Below, piece after piece: positions 32,743-39,479 of a stretch of DNA of 39,479 nucleotides. Both the position numbers and the translations under genes were made by a program. Numbering within the stretch: position 1 is the stretch's first letter; every line of letters starts with the position of its first letter. Source of the DNA: an uncultured Candidatus Neoarthromitus sp. (GTDB lineage: Bacteria > Bacillota > Clostridia > Clostridiales > Clostridiaceae); NCBI GenBank assembly GCA_937890765.1, contig CALADQ010000017.1, positions 1 through 39,479 of the forward strand. Direction: 5' to 3'. The notes below the pieces were generated by a model. It made no database searches, was not told where the DNA came from, and saw only the letters and a program-made list of their open reading frames with translations.

Positions 32743-33069
32743 ATGAATTTTGTAAATATAAGCAACGAGACTTTTCAAGAATTTAAACAGCTCCTTGCTA
32801 GTAATGATATAGATAAAAACATTATTAGGATAAATTTAGCAGGCATGGGCTGAGGTGGGCCATCATTTAATATTGTTCTGGATGAACAAAAAGAAGATGA
32901 CTTATCTTGTGCTGTAGAAGATATCACATTCATCATTAATAAAGATTTGCATGAGCAATATGGAGATTTCATTATAGAAGGAACTGCCGAAAACAACAGA
33001 GGTTTAGTTTTAAAACCTGTTAATAAAGCAGAAGGCGGTGGATGTGGAAGCTGCGGCGGCGGCTGTTAA
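32743..33069 (+). CDS. HesB-like selenoprotein (in-frame TGA at 32851 read as selenocysteine)
   Basis: Starting at ATG 32743 behind GGAGGT, a 108-residue frame runs to TAA 33067, broken only by TGA at 32851-32853 (codon 37). Around it the protein reads NLAGMG-U-GGPSFNIVLDEQ and ends GGGCGSCGGGC. This matches the HesB/IscA-like family, whose members carry Cys or, in some anaerobes, selenocysteine at exactly this position (G-(C/U)-GGP). A hairpin 25 nt past the TGA has the form expected of a bacterial SECIS. IscA-type proteins bind or transfer Fe-S clusters; the role of this branch is unproven. It sits between leuS and an SNF2 helicase, with its own terminator. If TGA is a true stop, this would be a pseudogene, which I think less likely. 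Confidence 0.8.
32873..32889 (+). promoter_or_regulatory. SECIS-like stem-loop
   Basis: TTGTTC pairs perfectly with GAACAA around the loop TGGAT. The loop begins 25 nt after the TGA at 32851-32853 and has G at its second and third positions. Both match the published general features of bacterial SECIS elements (apical loop about 16-37 nt from the UGA, early G in the loop). Confidence 0.6.
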
Positions 33070-33079
33070 CATTTAAAGA

Positions 33080-33122
33080 GATGTTTAATTTTAAGGTTTC
33101 TTAATTTTAAACATCTTTTTGT
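33080..33122 (+). terminator. Intrinsic terminator after the HesB-like gene
   Basis: GATGTTTAATTTTAA pairs with TTAATTTTAAACATC with a 2-bp internal mismatch, followed by five T. Confidence 0.8.
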
Positions 33123-33152
33123 ATTATAATCATCTTTGAAAGTGGGCATTAC

Positions 33153-36100
33153 ATGAAGAAAATCGATATAGGAAAACTAACAGATTTCACAAATTTTTCA
33201 AATGCAAATGATGGAATTGCTATTTATAAAAAAGATAAAATTAAAATGACTCATTATGAATTTATAAAAGATGGCGTATGTTTATGGTTTGAAGTTCTTT
33301 CAACTCGCAACATAACTCATATTTCAAAAATTTCTGTGAATAATGACAAACAACTAATTGATGTTTCATGTTCGTGTACTTACAGAAATTCTAAATCTGA
33401 TATATGCAAGCACTTATCAGCATCGTACATATATTTTTTAAATGAACTTACAAACTTGAATAATAATTGTTCGTATGATTTTTCTTCGTTGAAAAATATC
33501 TCCTCTTCCATTTCTGATAATTTTCTAAGAGATAATTTTAATTTTAGACTTTATTTTTCAATAGTAATAAACAATACAAATGATGTTAAGTTAAGACTTG
33601 GTATAATTTTAAACAAAACTTATTGGATAAATAATTTATGGGATTTTTTAAATTCCATTTACGAAAAAATTCCTTACAAAATTAATAAATCCAATTCCAT
33701 AAATTTAAGCGAAGAGAATTTTGAAAATACTCACAAACTTTTCATTGAAAAGCTTCTCTGCATTTACTCCTTAATTAATTTAAATGCTTTAATAAAGGAA
33801 AATGTTTTTTCAAATGAATTTTTAATATTAAACAAAAGATTTTTGAATGATATTTTGAAAATCATTGATGACGATGTGTTCTCAATAGAATTTAGAAATG
33901 AGAATTTTGATGAATGCAAAATTATAAATAAAGATTTGAATTTATCTCCAATAATCTCATCGGATAGCGATAAAAATATAATTCTTTCAATTGAATTAGA
34001 TGGAATTTTAAATATTTTTGAAAACTCGCCCTACTTTTATTTTAACGGAAACATTTACAAAGTTTCAAATTCAATGATTGAAAATTATAATTGTTTGAAA
34101 AATTTAATTACGATTAACAACACATCGTATTTCAAAATTAATGAAGAAAATAAAAGTTCATTTTTAAACAAAACTTTGCCCGAACTTTCAAAGCATTTTA
34201 ATTTGGAAATACATGAAAACTTAAGCGACATTATAAAAATAGAACACTGTGTAACAAAATTTTATATAGATAAAACTCAAAACGACATAATAGTTTTAAA
34301 AGTTGTGTTTAACTACGGCGAACAAAATATAAATCCACTTGATGATTCCATTTCAAACAATTCAATTTTAAGAGATTACAAAACTGAAAATTCAATTTTA
34401 AATTCTTTGAACAATATTTGTGAATGCAAAAGTTCCATTTACTTTCTAATTAAATCTCCTAATAAAATAGTTGAATTTAAAGAGAGTGGAATTAAAAAAT
34501 TAAGAGAACTTGGAGAGATTTATTATACGAAAAATTTTCAAAAATACAAAATTATTTCGTCTTCGTCATACAAAACTTCGTTTAATATTGGAATAGATAA
34601 TTTTTTGAACATATCTTTTTCATTTGATGGAATAACAAACGATGAATTATATTTAGCAATTAGAAACATACGAAAAGGAGAAAAATATTTAAAACTAAAA
34701 GGAAAAGGAATTTTAAATTTAGATAACATCTACTTAAATCAAATAAATCACATTTTAATAGATTTAGATATAAACGAAACTCAACTTAAAGAAGATTCTT
34801 TAAAATTAAATAAATTTTACGCATTGTATTTAAATAGCACTTATTCAAGTGAATTTGAAAATATCGGAGAATTAAACATAGATTCTAATTTCTTAGCTAT
34901 GACAAATAAAATTTTAAATTTAGAAATAAAGGATTTGAATCCTCCTAAAAATTTAATTGCTAATTTAAGAGCGTATCAACTTGAAGGATTTAAATGGCTA
35001 AGAACTTTAAAGGAATGTAATCTTTCGGGAATTTTAGCTGACGAAATGGGTTTAGGTAAAACTCTTCAAACAATTGCATTTCTTCAAAAAGAATATGAAA
35101 ACAAATCTCTAAATACTTCAATAATAATTTGTCCAAAATCTCTAATATACAATTGGTCTGAAGAAATTAAAAAGTTTGCTCCAGATTTAAAAGTTTTGAT
35201 ATTTAATGGAACCAAAAGCGTTCGTTTAAAATTAATGAAAGAATTTAAAAATTACGATATAATATTGACTTCTTATGGAATTGTACAAAAAGATATAGAT
35301 GACCTTAAAGATGAATGCTTCAACATTTGCATAATTGACGAAGCTCAAAACATTAAAAATAAAACTTCTAAAAACACAATTTCCCTTAGAAAACTAAATG
35401 TAAATTATAAATTCGCATTAACGGGAACTCCAATTGAAAATTCTATTGATGAACTTTGGTCTATATTTAATTTTCTTATGCCAGGTTATCTTCATTCTTA
35501 CGTTAAGTTCAAATCTTTATACGAATCATCAGAAGGAGATTCAACAACGCCAATTGAAAATTTAAGAAAGAAAATTTCTCCATTTATTTTAAGGAGATTG
35601 AAACAAAATGTTTTAATGGAGCTTCCTCCTAAAATAGAAAGCAAAATTATGGTGGAGCTAAACGATGAGCAAAAGAAAATTTATTATTCTTACATCGAAA
35701 AATTTAAAGATGAATTTAATTACGATTCGGATTTACAAAATGAAAATAATTTAAAATTCAAAATGCTAAGTGCATTAACTAGACTTCGACAAATTTGTTG
35801 CGAACCTAAAGTTATAATGGAAGATTATTCTCATGGAAGTTCAAAAATAGATGCGCTTATGGAAATAATCGATGACAACATACGAAGTAACAAAAAAATT
35901 ATTGTGTTTTCAAATTTTACATCCGTTCTTGAAATAATCAAAAACATTTTAATTGAAAACAAAATAAAGTATAAATATTTAGATGGCTCCACTCCATCAA
36001 AAGAAAGAATTGATATTGTAAATGATTTTAATAAAAATGATTACAATGTATTTTTAATTTCTTTAAAAGCTGGTGGCTTTGGATTAAATATTACTTCTGC

Positions 36101-36368
36101 TGAAACCGTAATACATTTTGACCCATGGTGGAATAACGCTGTTGAAAATCAAGCAACCGATAGAGCTCATAGAATTGGACAGAAAAATACAATACATGTT
36201 ATCAAACTAATAACTAAAGGAACTATTGAAGAGAAAATTTTTGAAATTCAAAATAGAAAAAGCTTAATGATAAATTCCATAATAAAAGATAATGATCTTG
36301 CATACAACTCAATTTCAAAAATGTCAATCGAACAACTTAAATCTCTTTTTTTGACAGATGGATTATAA
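33153..36368 (+). CDS. SWIM zinc-finger SNF2-family helicase
   Basis: A 1071-aa Swi2/Snf2 ATPase. An N-terminal SWIM zinc finger (about residues 68-92, with SCSCTYRNSKSDICKH giving C-x-C-x9-C-x-H) is followed by a long SNF2-associated region. The ATPase core has Walker A in ILADEMGLGKTLQTIAFL (about 626-643), the DEAQ box in CIIDEAQNIKNKTS (near 729), and TGTPIENSIDELWSIFNFLMPG. The C-terminal helicase lobe ends HFDPWWNNAVENQATDRAHRIGQ. Bacterial members are DNA translocases linked to transcription or DNA maintenance (RapA/HepA-like), but the exact role is unknown. A TATAAT at 33125-33130 may be its -10. Confidence 0.95.
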   Translation: MKKIDIGKLTDFTNFSNANDGIAIYKKDKIKMTHYEFIKDGVCLWFEVLSTRNITHISKISVNNDKQLIDVSCSCTYRNSKSDICKHLSASYIYFLNELTNLNNNCSYDFSSLKNISSSISDNFLRDNFNFRLYFSIVINNTNDVKLRLGIILNKTYWINNLWDFLNSIYEKIPYKINKSNSINLSEENFENTHKLFIEKLLCIYSLINLNALIKENVFSNEFLILNKRFLNDILKIIDDDVFSIEFRNENFDECKIINKDLNLSPIISSDSDKNIILSIELDGILNIFENSPYFYFNGNIYKVSNSMIENYNCLKNLITINNTSYFKINEENKSSFLNKTLPELSKHFNLEIHENLSDIIKIEHCVTKFYIDKTQNDIIVLKVVFNYGEQNINPLDDSISNNSILRDYKTENSILNSLNNICECKSSIYFLIKSPNKIVEFKESGIKKLRELGEIYYTKNFQKYKIISSSSYKTSFNIGIDNFLNISFSFDGITNDELYLAIRNIRKGEKYLKLKGKGILNLDNIYLNQINHILIDLDINETQLKEDSLKLNKFYALYLNSTYSSEFENIGELNIDSNFLAMTNKILNLEIKDLNPPKNLIANLRAYQLEGFKWLRTLKECNLSGILADEMGLGKTLQTIAFLQKEYENKSLNTSIIICPKSLIYNWSEEIKKFAPDLKVLIFNGTKSVRLKLMKEFKNYDIILTSYGIVQKDIDDLKDECFNICIIDEAQNIKNKTSKNTISLRKLNVNYKFALTGTPIENSIDELWSIFNFLMPGYLHSYVKFKSLYESSEGDSTTPIENLRKKISPFILRRLKQNVLMELPPKIESKIMVELNDEQKKIYYSYIEKFKDEFNYDSDLQNENNLKFKMLSALTRLRQICCEPKVIMEDYSHGSSKIDALMEIIDDNIRSNKKIIVFSNFTSVLEIIKNILIENKIKYKYLDGSTPSKERIDIVNDFNKNDYNVFLISLKAGGFGLNITSAETVIHFDPWWNNAVENQATDRAHRIGQKNTIHVIKLITKGTIEEKIFEIQNRKSLMINSIIKDNDLAYNSISKMSIEQLKSLFLTDGL

Positions 36369-36400
36369 AAAAGGCATGGTAAAAAACCACGCCTTTTATT
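36369..36400 (+). terminator. Intrinsic terminator of the SNF2 gene
   Basis: AAAAGGCATGGT pairs with ACCACGCCTTTT (one mismatch, loop of five A), starting right after the stop codon and ending in a T-rich run. Confidence 0.88.
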
Positions 36401-36595
36401 TATGTAGAAACATTGCACAGTTCAATAAATTTAAAAACAGTACTTATTGAACCTAAAAGTATAAATATCAATAATGATTCACGTCCGAATTTTAAAATCC
36501 CAAATGTGCAGAAAAATATTATGCAAGCTTTTAATAAGAAATTTAAAATCTTCAACAAAAATATTTCACCTCGCAAATATTATTTTAAACCCTAA

Positions 36596-36623
36596 AACAA
36601 TATTTACACCTTGAAAATATTGT
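36596..36623 (-). terminator. Possible terminator of trpS
   Basis: ACAATATTT pairs with AAATATTGT (9 bp, 9-nt loop) just past the trpS stop. The following T run is short (GTTTTAGGG). The remaining spacer (36401-36595) shows no supported gene. Confidence 0.5.
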
Positions 36624-36634
36624 GAAATATTCCA

Positions 36635-37615
36635 TTAAATAAATCCTATTTTCCTCTGAACTTTTTTCAAAACTTTATATGAAATTCTAGAAGCATTTTC
36701 CGCTCCTTTCGTGTAAACCTCAACCAAATAATCTTTGTTATTCAAAAGTTCTTTAACTTTATTTTGTATTGGTAGCATTTCAGAAATCAACGCATCGCTA
36801 ACTTCTTTCTTAAGCTCTCCATATCCTTTTGATGAAAATCTATCTTCAATATTTTGAACGCTCTCCCCTGTTATCGACGTTAAAATATTTATTAAATTTT
36901 TAATTCCAGGTTGAAAATCATTATAAGAAATTTTTCCCAATGAATCCGTGACGCTTTTTGAAATTTTATTTCTGATTACATTTTCTTCGTCCAATATTTT
37001 TATGTATGAATTAATATTTTCATCTGATTTTGACATTTTTTTCATAGGATTTTGCAAACTCATTATTCTCGATGAATTTTGTGAAATATATGGCTCTGGA
37101 ACTTTAAAAGTTTCAGAATACAAAGTATTAAATCTCTCTGCTAAATCTCTTGCAAGTTCTAAATGTTGTTTTTGATCTGAGCCAACAGGAACAAGGTCAG
37201 TATTATAAAGTAAAATGTCAGATGCCATTAAAATAGGATAAGTAAACAATCCAACTGGTATTGATTCACCCACCTTCAAAGACTTTTCTTTAAATTGAGT
37301 CATGCGAGATAATTCTCCCATATAAGTAAAACAATTTAAAATCCAAGCAAGTTCAGAGTGAAATGGAACATGTGATTGAATAAACAAATTATTTTCATTA
37401 GGGTCTATTCCTGAAGCGATATAAATAGCTAAAACTTCCATTATCTTTTCTCTTAACTTTTTAGGTTCTTGTTTAACGGTTATTGCATGAAGGTCTACAA
37501 TACAGAAAAAACAATTATATTTATTTTGTAAAGAAAGCCAATTTTTTATTGCACCAAAATAATTACCAATAGTTAAATCTCCTGAAGGCTGTATTCCACT
37601 AAATATTGTTTTCAT
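36635..37615 (-). CDS. trpS: Tryptophanyl-tRNA synthetase
   Basis: A 326-aa class I synthetase that charges tRNA-Trp. It has SGIQPSGDLTIGNYFGAIKN at the N-terminus with TIGN (15-18) as the HIGH motif, the tryptophan pocket GLFTYPILMASDILLYN, DLVPVGSDQKQHLELARD, and KMSKS at 193-197. Length is normal. No T-box leader is present: only about 35 bp lie between the upstream terminator and the ATG, so its promoter is not obvious and read-through from the zinc-ribbon gene may contribute. Confidence 0.97.
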   Translation of the reverse strand: MKTIFSGIQPSGDLTIGNYFGAIKNWLSLQNKYNCFFCIVDLHAITVKQEPKKLREKIMEVLAIYIASGIDPNENNLFIQSHVPFHSELAWILNCFTYMGELSRMTQFKEKSLKVGESIPVGLFTYPILMASDILLYNTDLVPVGSDQKQHLELARDLAERFNTLYSETFKVPEPYISQNSSRIMSLQNPMKKMSKSDENINSYIKILDEENVIRNKISKSVTDSLGKISYNDFQPGIKNLINILTSITGESVQNIEDRFSSKGYGELKKEVSDALISEMLPIQNKVKELLNNKDYLVEVYTKGAENASRISYKVLKKVQRKIGFI

Positions 37616-37645
37616 ATTAAAACCATCTCCAAATTATTTTATAAC

Positions 37646-37677
37646 TTAAAAAGAGGCCCTAATAAATAAGGCCCCTT
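37646..37677 (-). terminator. Intrinsic terminator of the zinc-ribbon gene
   Basis: On the minus strand AAGGGGCCTTA pairs with TAGGGCCTCTT (11 bp with two G-U pairs, 5-nt loop), followed by TTTTT. Confidence 0.85.
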
Positions 37678-37683
37678 CCATAA

Positions 37684-37845
37684 CTATCTTCTTACTTCTC
37701 TTTTTTGATTCTTTCTTGCACGTCTACAATCTGGACATCTTACTGGATCATTTTCAAAACCCTTTTCTTTAAAGAACTCTTGCTCACCAACTGTAAATAT
37801 GAAATCTTTTCCACAATCCTTACAAGTAATATTCTTATCACTCAT
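37684..37845 (-). CDS. Small zinc-ribbon protein (zf-trcl type)
   Basis: A 53-aa protein too short for most ORF thresholds: MSDKNITCKDCGKDFIFTVG, then EQEFFKEKGF, then RCPDCRRARKNQ and a basic tail. Two C-x2-C pairs (CKDC and CPDC) about 28 residues apart, with the central GEQEFFxEKGFENDPxRC pattern, match the probable zinc-binding domain family common in clostridia. Function is unknown; the basic tail suggests nucleic-acid contact. GAGGTG precedes the ATG. It has a promoter, a structured leader and a terminator of its own. Confidence 0.88.
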   Translation of the reverse strand: MSDKNITCKDCGKDFIFTVGEQEFFKEKGFENDPVRCPDCRRARKNQKREVRR

Positions 37846-37860
37846 GATTAACACCTCTCA

Positions 37861-37916
37861 CGTTCATAGGAATTATTCGAAGGACATTATCCTTCTCATG
37901 TCAATACTCATGAACG
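37861..37916 (-). ncRNA. Structured 5' leader of the zinc-ribbon gene (unclassified)
   Basis: Outer arms CGTTCAT and ATGAACG (37861-37867 / 37910-37916) enclose an inner perfect hairpin GAAGGA-TAATG-TCCTTC (minus-strand reading, 37879-37895) and an imperfect middle helix (GAGTATT against AATAATTC). It lies 15 nt upstream of the start codon, within a predicted leader of about 110 nt. I do not match it to any riboswitch or ribosomal leader I know, and it is not a tRNA. Confidence 0.5.
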
Positions 37917-37963
37917 AAAGAATCCGTACCTTTAAAACAAACCTATTAATTATTACACCTATG

Positions 37964-37992
37964 ATTATATACTTAATTTATAAACAATTCAA
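37964..37992 (-). promoter_or_regulatory. Promoter of the zinc-ribbon gene
   Basis: On the minus strand TTGAAT (37987-37992) and TATAAT (37964-37969) are 17 bp apart. This predicts a transcript start near 37957 and a long leader containing the folded element. Confidence 0.7.
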
Positions 37993-38133
37993 TACAAATA
38001 TACAATATTTATTATTTTTTGGTTAATATTTCCTAAATCATTTGTAACATTAAAAATTTTTACAAATTAAAATTAAATTTCAATATATCCCTAAAAATAC
38101 GGATAAAATATTTTGTAAAATTTAAATACAGGA

Positions 38134-39210
38134 GTGATTAATTTTGGTCATAAAAAAAAAGGTTATAAAAATTGGGAATATTGTTTGTACTTAGGTCAAG
38201 ATAAAAATGGTAAAAAGAAATACAAAAGGAAATGTGGTTTCGCAACCAAAAAAGAATGTTTACAAGAATGTATATCTCTGAATGATAAATTTGGAGTTAA
38301 AAATATAAAACGAAAAACTTTTAAAGATGTGTGGATTATGTATATTGAAAATTGTCGTAACAGAAAACTTAGAATTGCAACTATAAACTACTATGAAAAT
38401 TTATTTAATATTCTTAGCAAAGATTTTAAATATTTAAATAAATACATTGATTTAATTTCTACAAATGATATAAACAATTATATGTCAACATCTTCAAATA
38501 AAATAAACAATCCAACTTTCGTTAAGATAATAATATTTTTAAAAATGATATTTAAATTTGCTTTAAAAAATAAATTTGTAAAAAATAATATATTATCTGA
38601 TATTACAATTCCCAAATACGAAAAACAACCCATAAACATATGGAGTAAAGATGAGATTCAATCTTACTTGCCAATATTGCAAAATTTTAGATACTACAAT
38701 TTAGTTTTGTTAGCTCTTGAAACCGGTTTGCGAATTGGGGAATTGGTGGCTTTAACTTGGGATTGCGTAGATTTAAACAGAAATGTAATAACGATTAAAA
38801 AATCTTATGTTTGTTCTGGCAACAGTTGTTACTTTTCTTACCCAAAAACAAAAGCTGGAATTAGACAAATAGTTTTACTCAAAAAAAGTGCTTCTATGTT
38901 AAAAAATATTTTCAAAACTCATATATCTAATTACGTTTTCCCCCACTCCTGTGATAAAAAACGTCCAGTGCATCCCCGTACAGTTAGTAAACAATTTATA
39001 GTTTTTTTGAAGAAAAATAATTTAAAACCCATTCGATTTCATGATTTAAGGCACACTCATGCAACACTTTTATTAAACAACAATATAGATTACAAAATAT
39101 TATCCAAACGACTAGGTCATACTGATATTGCTTTCACTCTTCAAACATACACACACATTATATCAGAAAACGAAATACGACTATTTAAAAGTTTATCCAG
39201 AATATTTTGA
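38134..39210 (+). CDS. Phage-type tyrosine integrase/recombinase
   Basis: A 358-aa site-specific recombinase. The N-terminal arm-binding domain (KKGYKNWEYCLYLGQDKNGK, about residues 8-50) is AP2-like. A core-binding SAM-like domain spans about 60-150. The catalytic domain has all key residues: Arg200 in TGLRIGEL, Lys in PKTKAGIR, His303-x2-Arg306 in HDLRHTHATLL, His329 in LGHTD and Tyr339. The only in-frame start is GTG 38134, which overlaps its own GGAG. A TTG at 38144 is ideally spaced but lies in another frame, separated by a run of nine A. No attachment site, excisionase or phage gene is visible, so the element may extend to the right. Confidence 0.9.
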   Translation: MINFGHKKKGYKNWEYCLYLGQDKNGKKKYKRKCGFATKKECLQECISLNDKFGVKNIKRKTFKDVWIMYIENCRNRKLRIATINYYENLFNILSKDFKYLNKYIDLISTNDINNYMSTSSNKINNPTFVKIIIFLKMIFKFALKNKFVKNNILSDITIPKYEKQPINIWSKDEIQSYLPILQNFRYYNLVLLALETGLRIGELVALTWDCVDLNRNVITIKKSYVCSGNSCYFSYPKTKAGIRQIVLLKKSASMLKNIFKTHISNYVFPHSCDKKRPVHPRTVSKQFIVFLKKNNLKPIRFHDLRHTHATLLLNNNIDYKILSKRLGHTDIAFTLQTYTHIISENEIRLFKSLSRIF

Positions 39211-39350
39211 AAACAAACTTTATAAAAATTTTGTGAGAAAACTTTTATAAATTTACAAAGCCTTATTTTTAGTAAAACATACAACAAAAATTTTCTCAAA
39301 ACTACTTTCTATTAAAATTTCTCTCTCATTTTAAAATTTTTTGCATCATG

Positions 39351-39379
39351 AAAGACACAACTACGTGTCTTTTATTTTT
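39351..39379 (+). terminator. Intrinsic terminator after the integrase
   Basis: AAAGACAC pairs with GTGTCTTT (8 bp, 6-nt loop), followed by a T-rich run. The 39211-39350 stretch before it is AT-rich, and I see no supported gene in it. Confidence 0.85.
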
Positions 39380-39426
39380 GCCCATAAAACTTTTCATAAT
39401 AAAACTACTGTAATTTAAAATTATAT

Positions 39427-39479
39427 ATGAATAAGAGAAAAGTGGCATTAGCTTTAGCAGCTGCTCTTGGAATTAACAC
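39427..39479 (+). CDS. Start of a probable exported protein (cut by window edge)
   Basis: ATG 39427 opens a frame reading MNKRKVALALAAALGIN to the window end: a basic start and a hydrophobic Ala/Leu core, as in a signal peptide. The style resembles the exported proteins at 16035-21562. No clear ribosome site precedes it, so the start is uncertain and nothing can be said of the mature protein. Confidence 0.5.
   Translation, partial: MNKRKVALALAAALGIN

Noticed and set aside
32775..32996. 73-codon minus-strand ORF
   Set aside because: Antisense shadow of the HesB-like gene, with no ribosome site or recognisable product.
32743..33069. Pseudogene by nonsense mutation
   Set aside because: The frame is otherwise intact on both sides, the TGA falls on the family's Cys/Sec position, and a SECIS-like hairpin follows.
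36413..36595. 60-codon ORF after the SNF2 gene
   Set aside because: It starts with TTG, lacks a ribosome site, shows no recognisable features and lies in an AT-rich spacer between terminators.
37861..37916. tRNA gene
   Set aside because: The fold is only about 56 nt, with no T-arm consensus, anticodon arm or CCA-type acceptor.
37799..38026. 75-codon plus-strand ORF
   Set aside because: It runs antisense through the zinc-ribbon start and its leader; no ribosome site.

Overview
The window comes from a very AT-rich, low-GC Gram-positive bacterium, most likely an anaerobic member of the Clostridia. The supporting signs are strong AAGGAGG-type ribosome sites, oxygen-labile Fe-S L-serine dehydratase, FeoAB, a DUF421/DUF4363 pair, ThiT under a TPP riboswitch, flagellar FliE/FliF and a likely selenoprotein. 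The small gene complement and the set of exported low-complexity proteins would fit a host-associated lineage such as the segmented filamentous bacteria (Candidatus Arthromitus). That placement is an inference; there is no rRNA or marker phylogeny in the window.

Layout. 1-6181, minus strand: an operon-like run queG-plsC-nth-ddl (ddl cut by the window edge), a soluble PRC/MgtE_N/CBS protein, an unknown 136-aa protein, and sdaAB-sdaAA. 6277-8396, plus strand: DUF421 + DUF4363 membrane pair and class II aldolase fba. 8438-13521, minus strand: thiT with its TPP riboswitch, fliF-fliE, and feoA-feoB, with a divergent DtxR/MntR-type regulator at 13669.

14.2-23.2 kb is an exported-protein island. 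One acidic secreted protein on the plus strand converges on three tandem minus-strand genes (16035-21562). These three share signal peptide + low-complexity or repeat region + GI(V/A)G-x-x-Q membrane segment + coiled coil + a conserved C-terminal module of about 50 residues. Upstream of them lies a membrane-anchored M28-fold protein in which all the zinc-site positions are substituted. 23.3-28.9 kb holds a four-gene operon: nucleoid-associated protein, oligoendopeptidase F, alpha/beta hydrolase, second oligoendopeptidase F. A LacI-type regulator follows at 29034.

30.2-36.4 kb, plus strand: leuS, a HesB-like gene interrupted only by an in-frame TGA that is probably selenocysteine, and a SWIM-SNF2 helicase. 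36.6-37.8 kb, minus strand: trpS and a small zinc-ribbon gene behind a structured leader. The right end holds a tyrosine integrase and the first codons of another exported protein, which may mark the edge of a mobile or accessory region.

The strongest leads are the HesB-like selenoprotein gene that ordinary gene calling would miss, the three-member family of repeat-bearing surface proteins with an exact 249-bp tandem duplication, and the neighbouring pseudo-peptidase. All functional calls were made by reading motifs; no database search was run.
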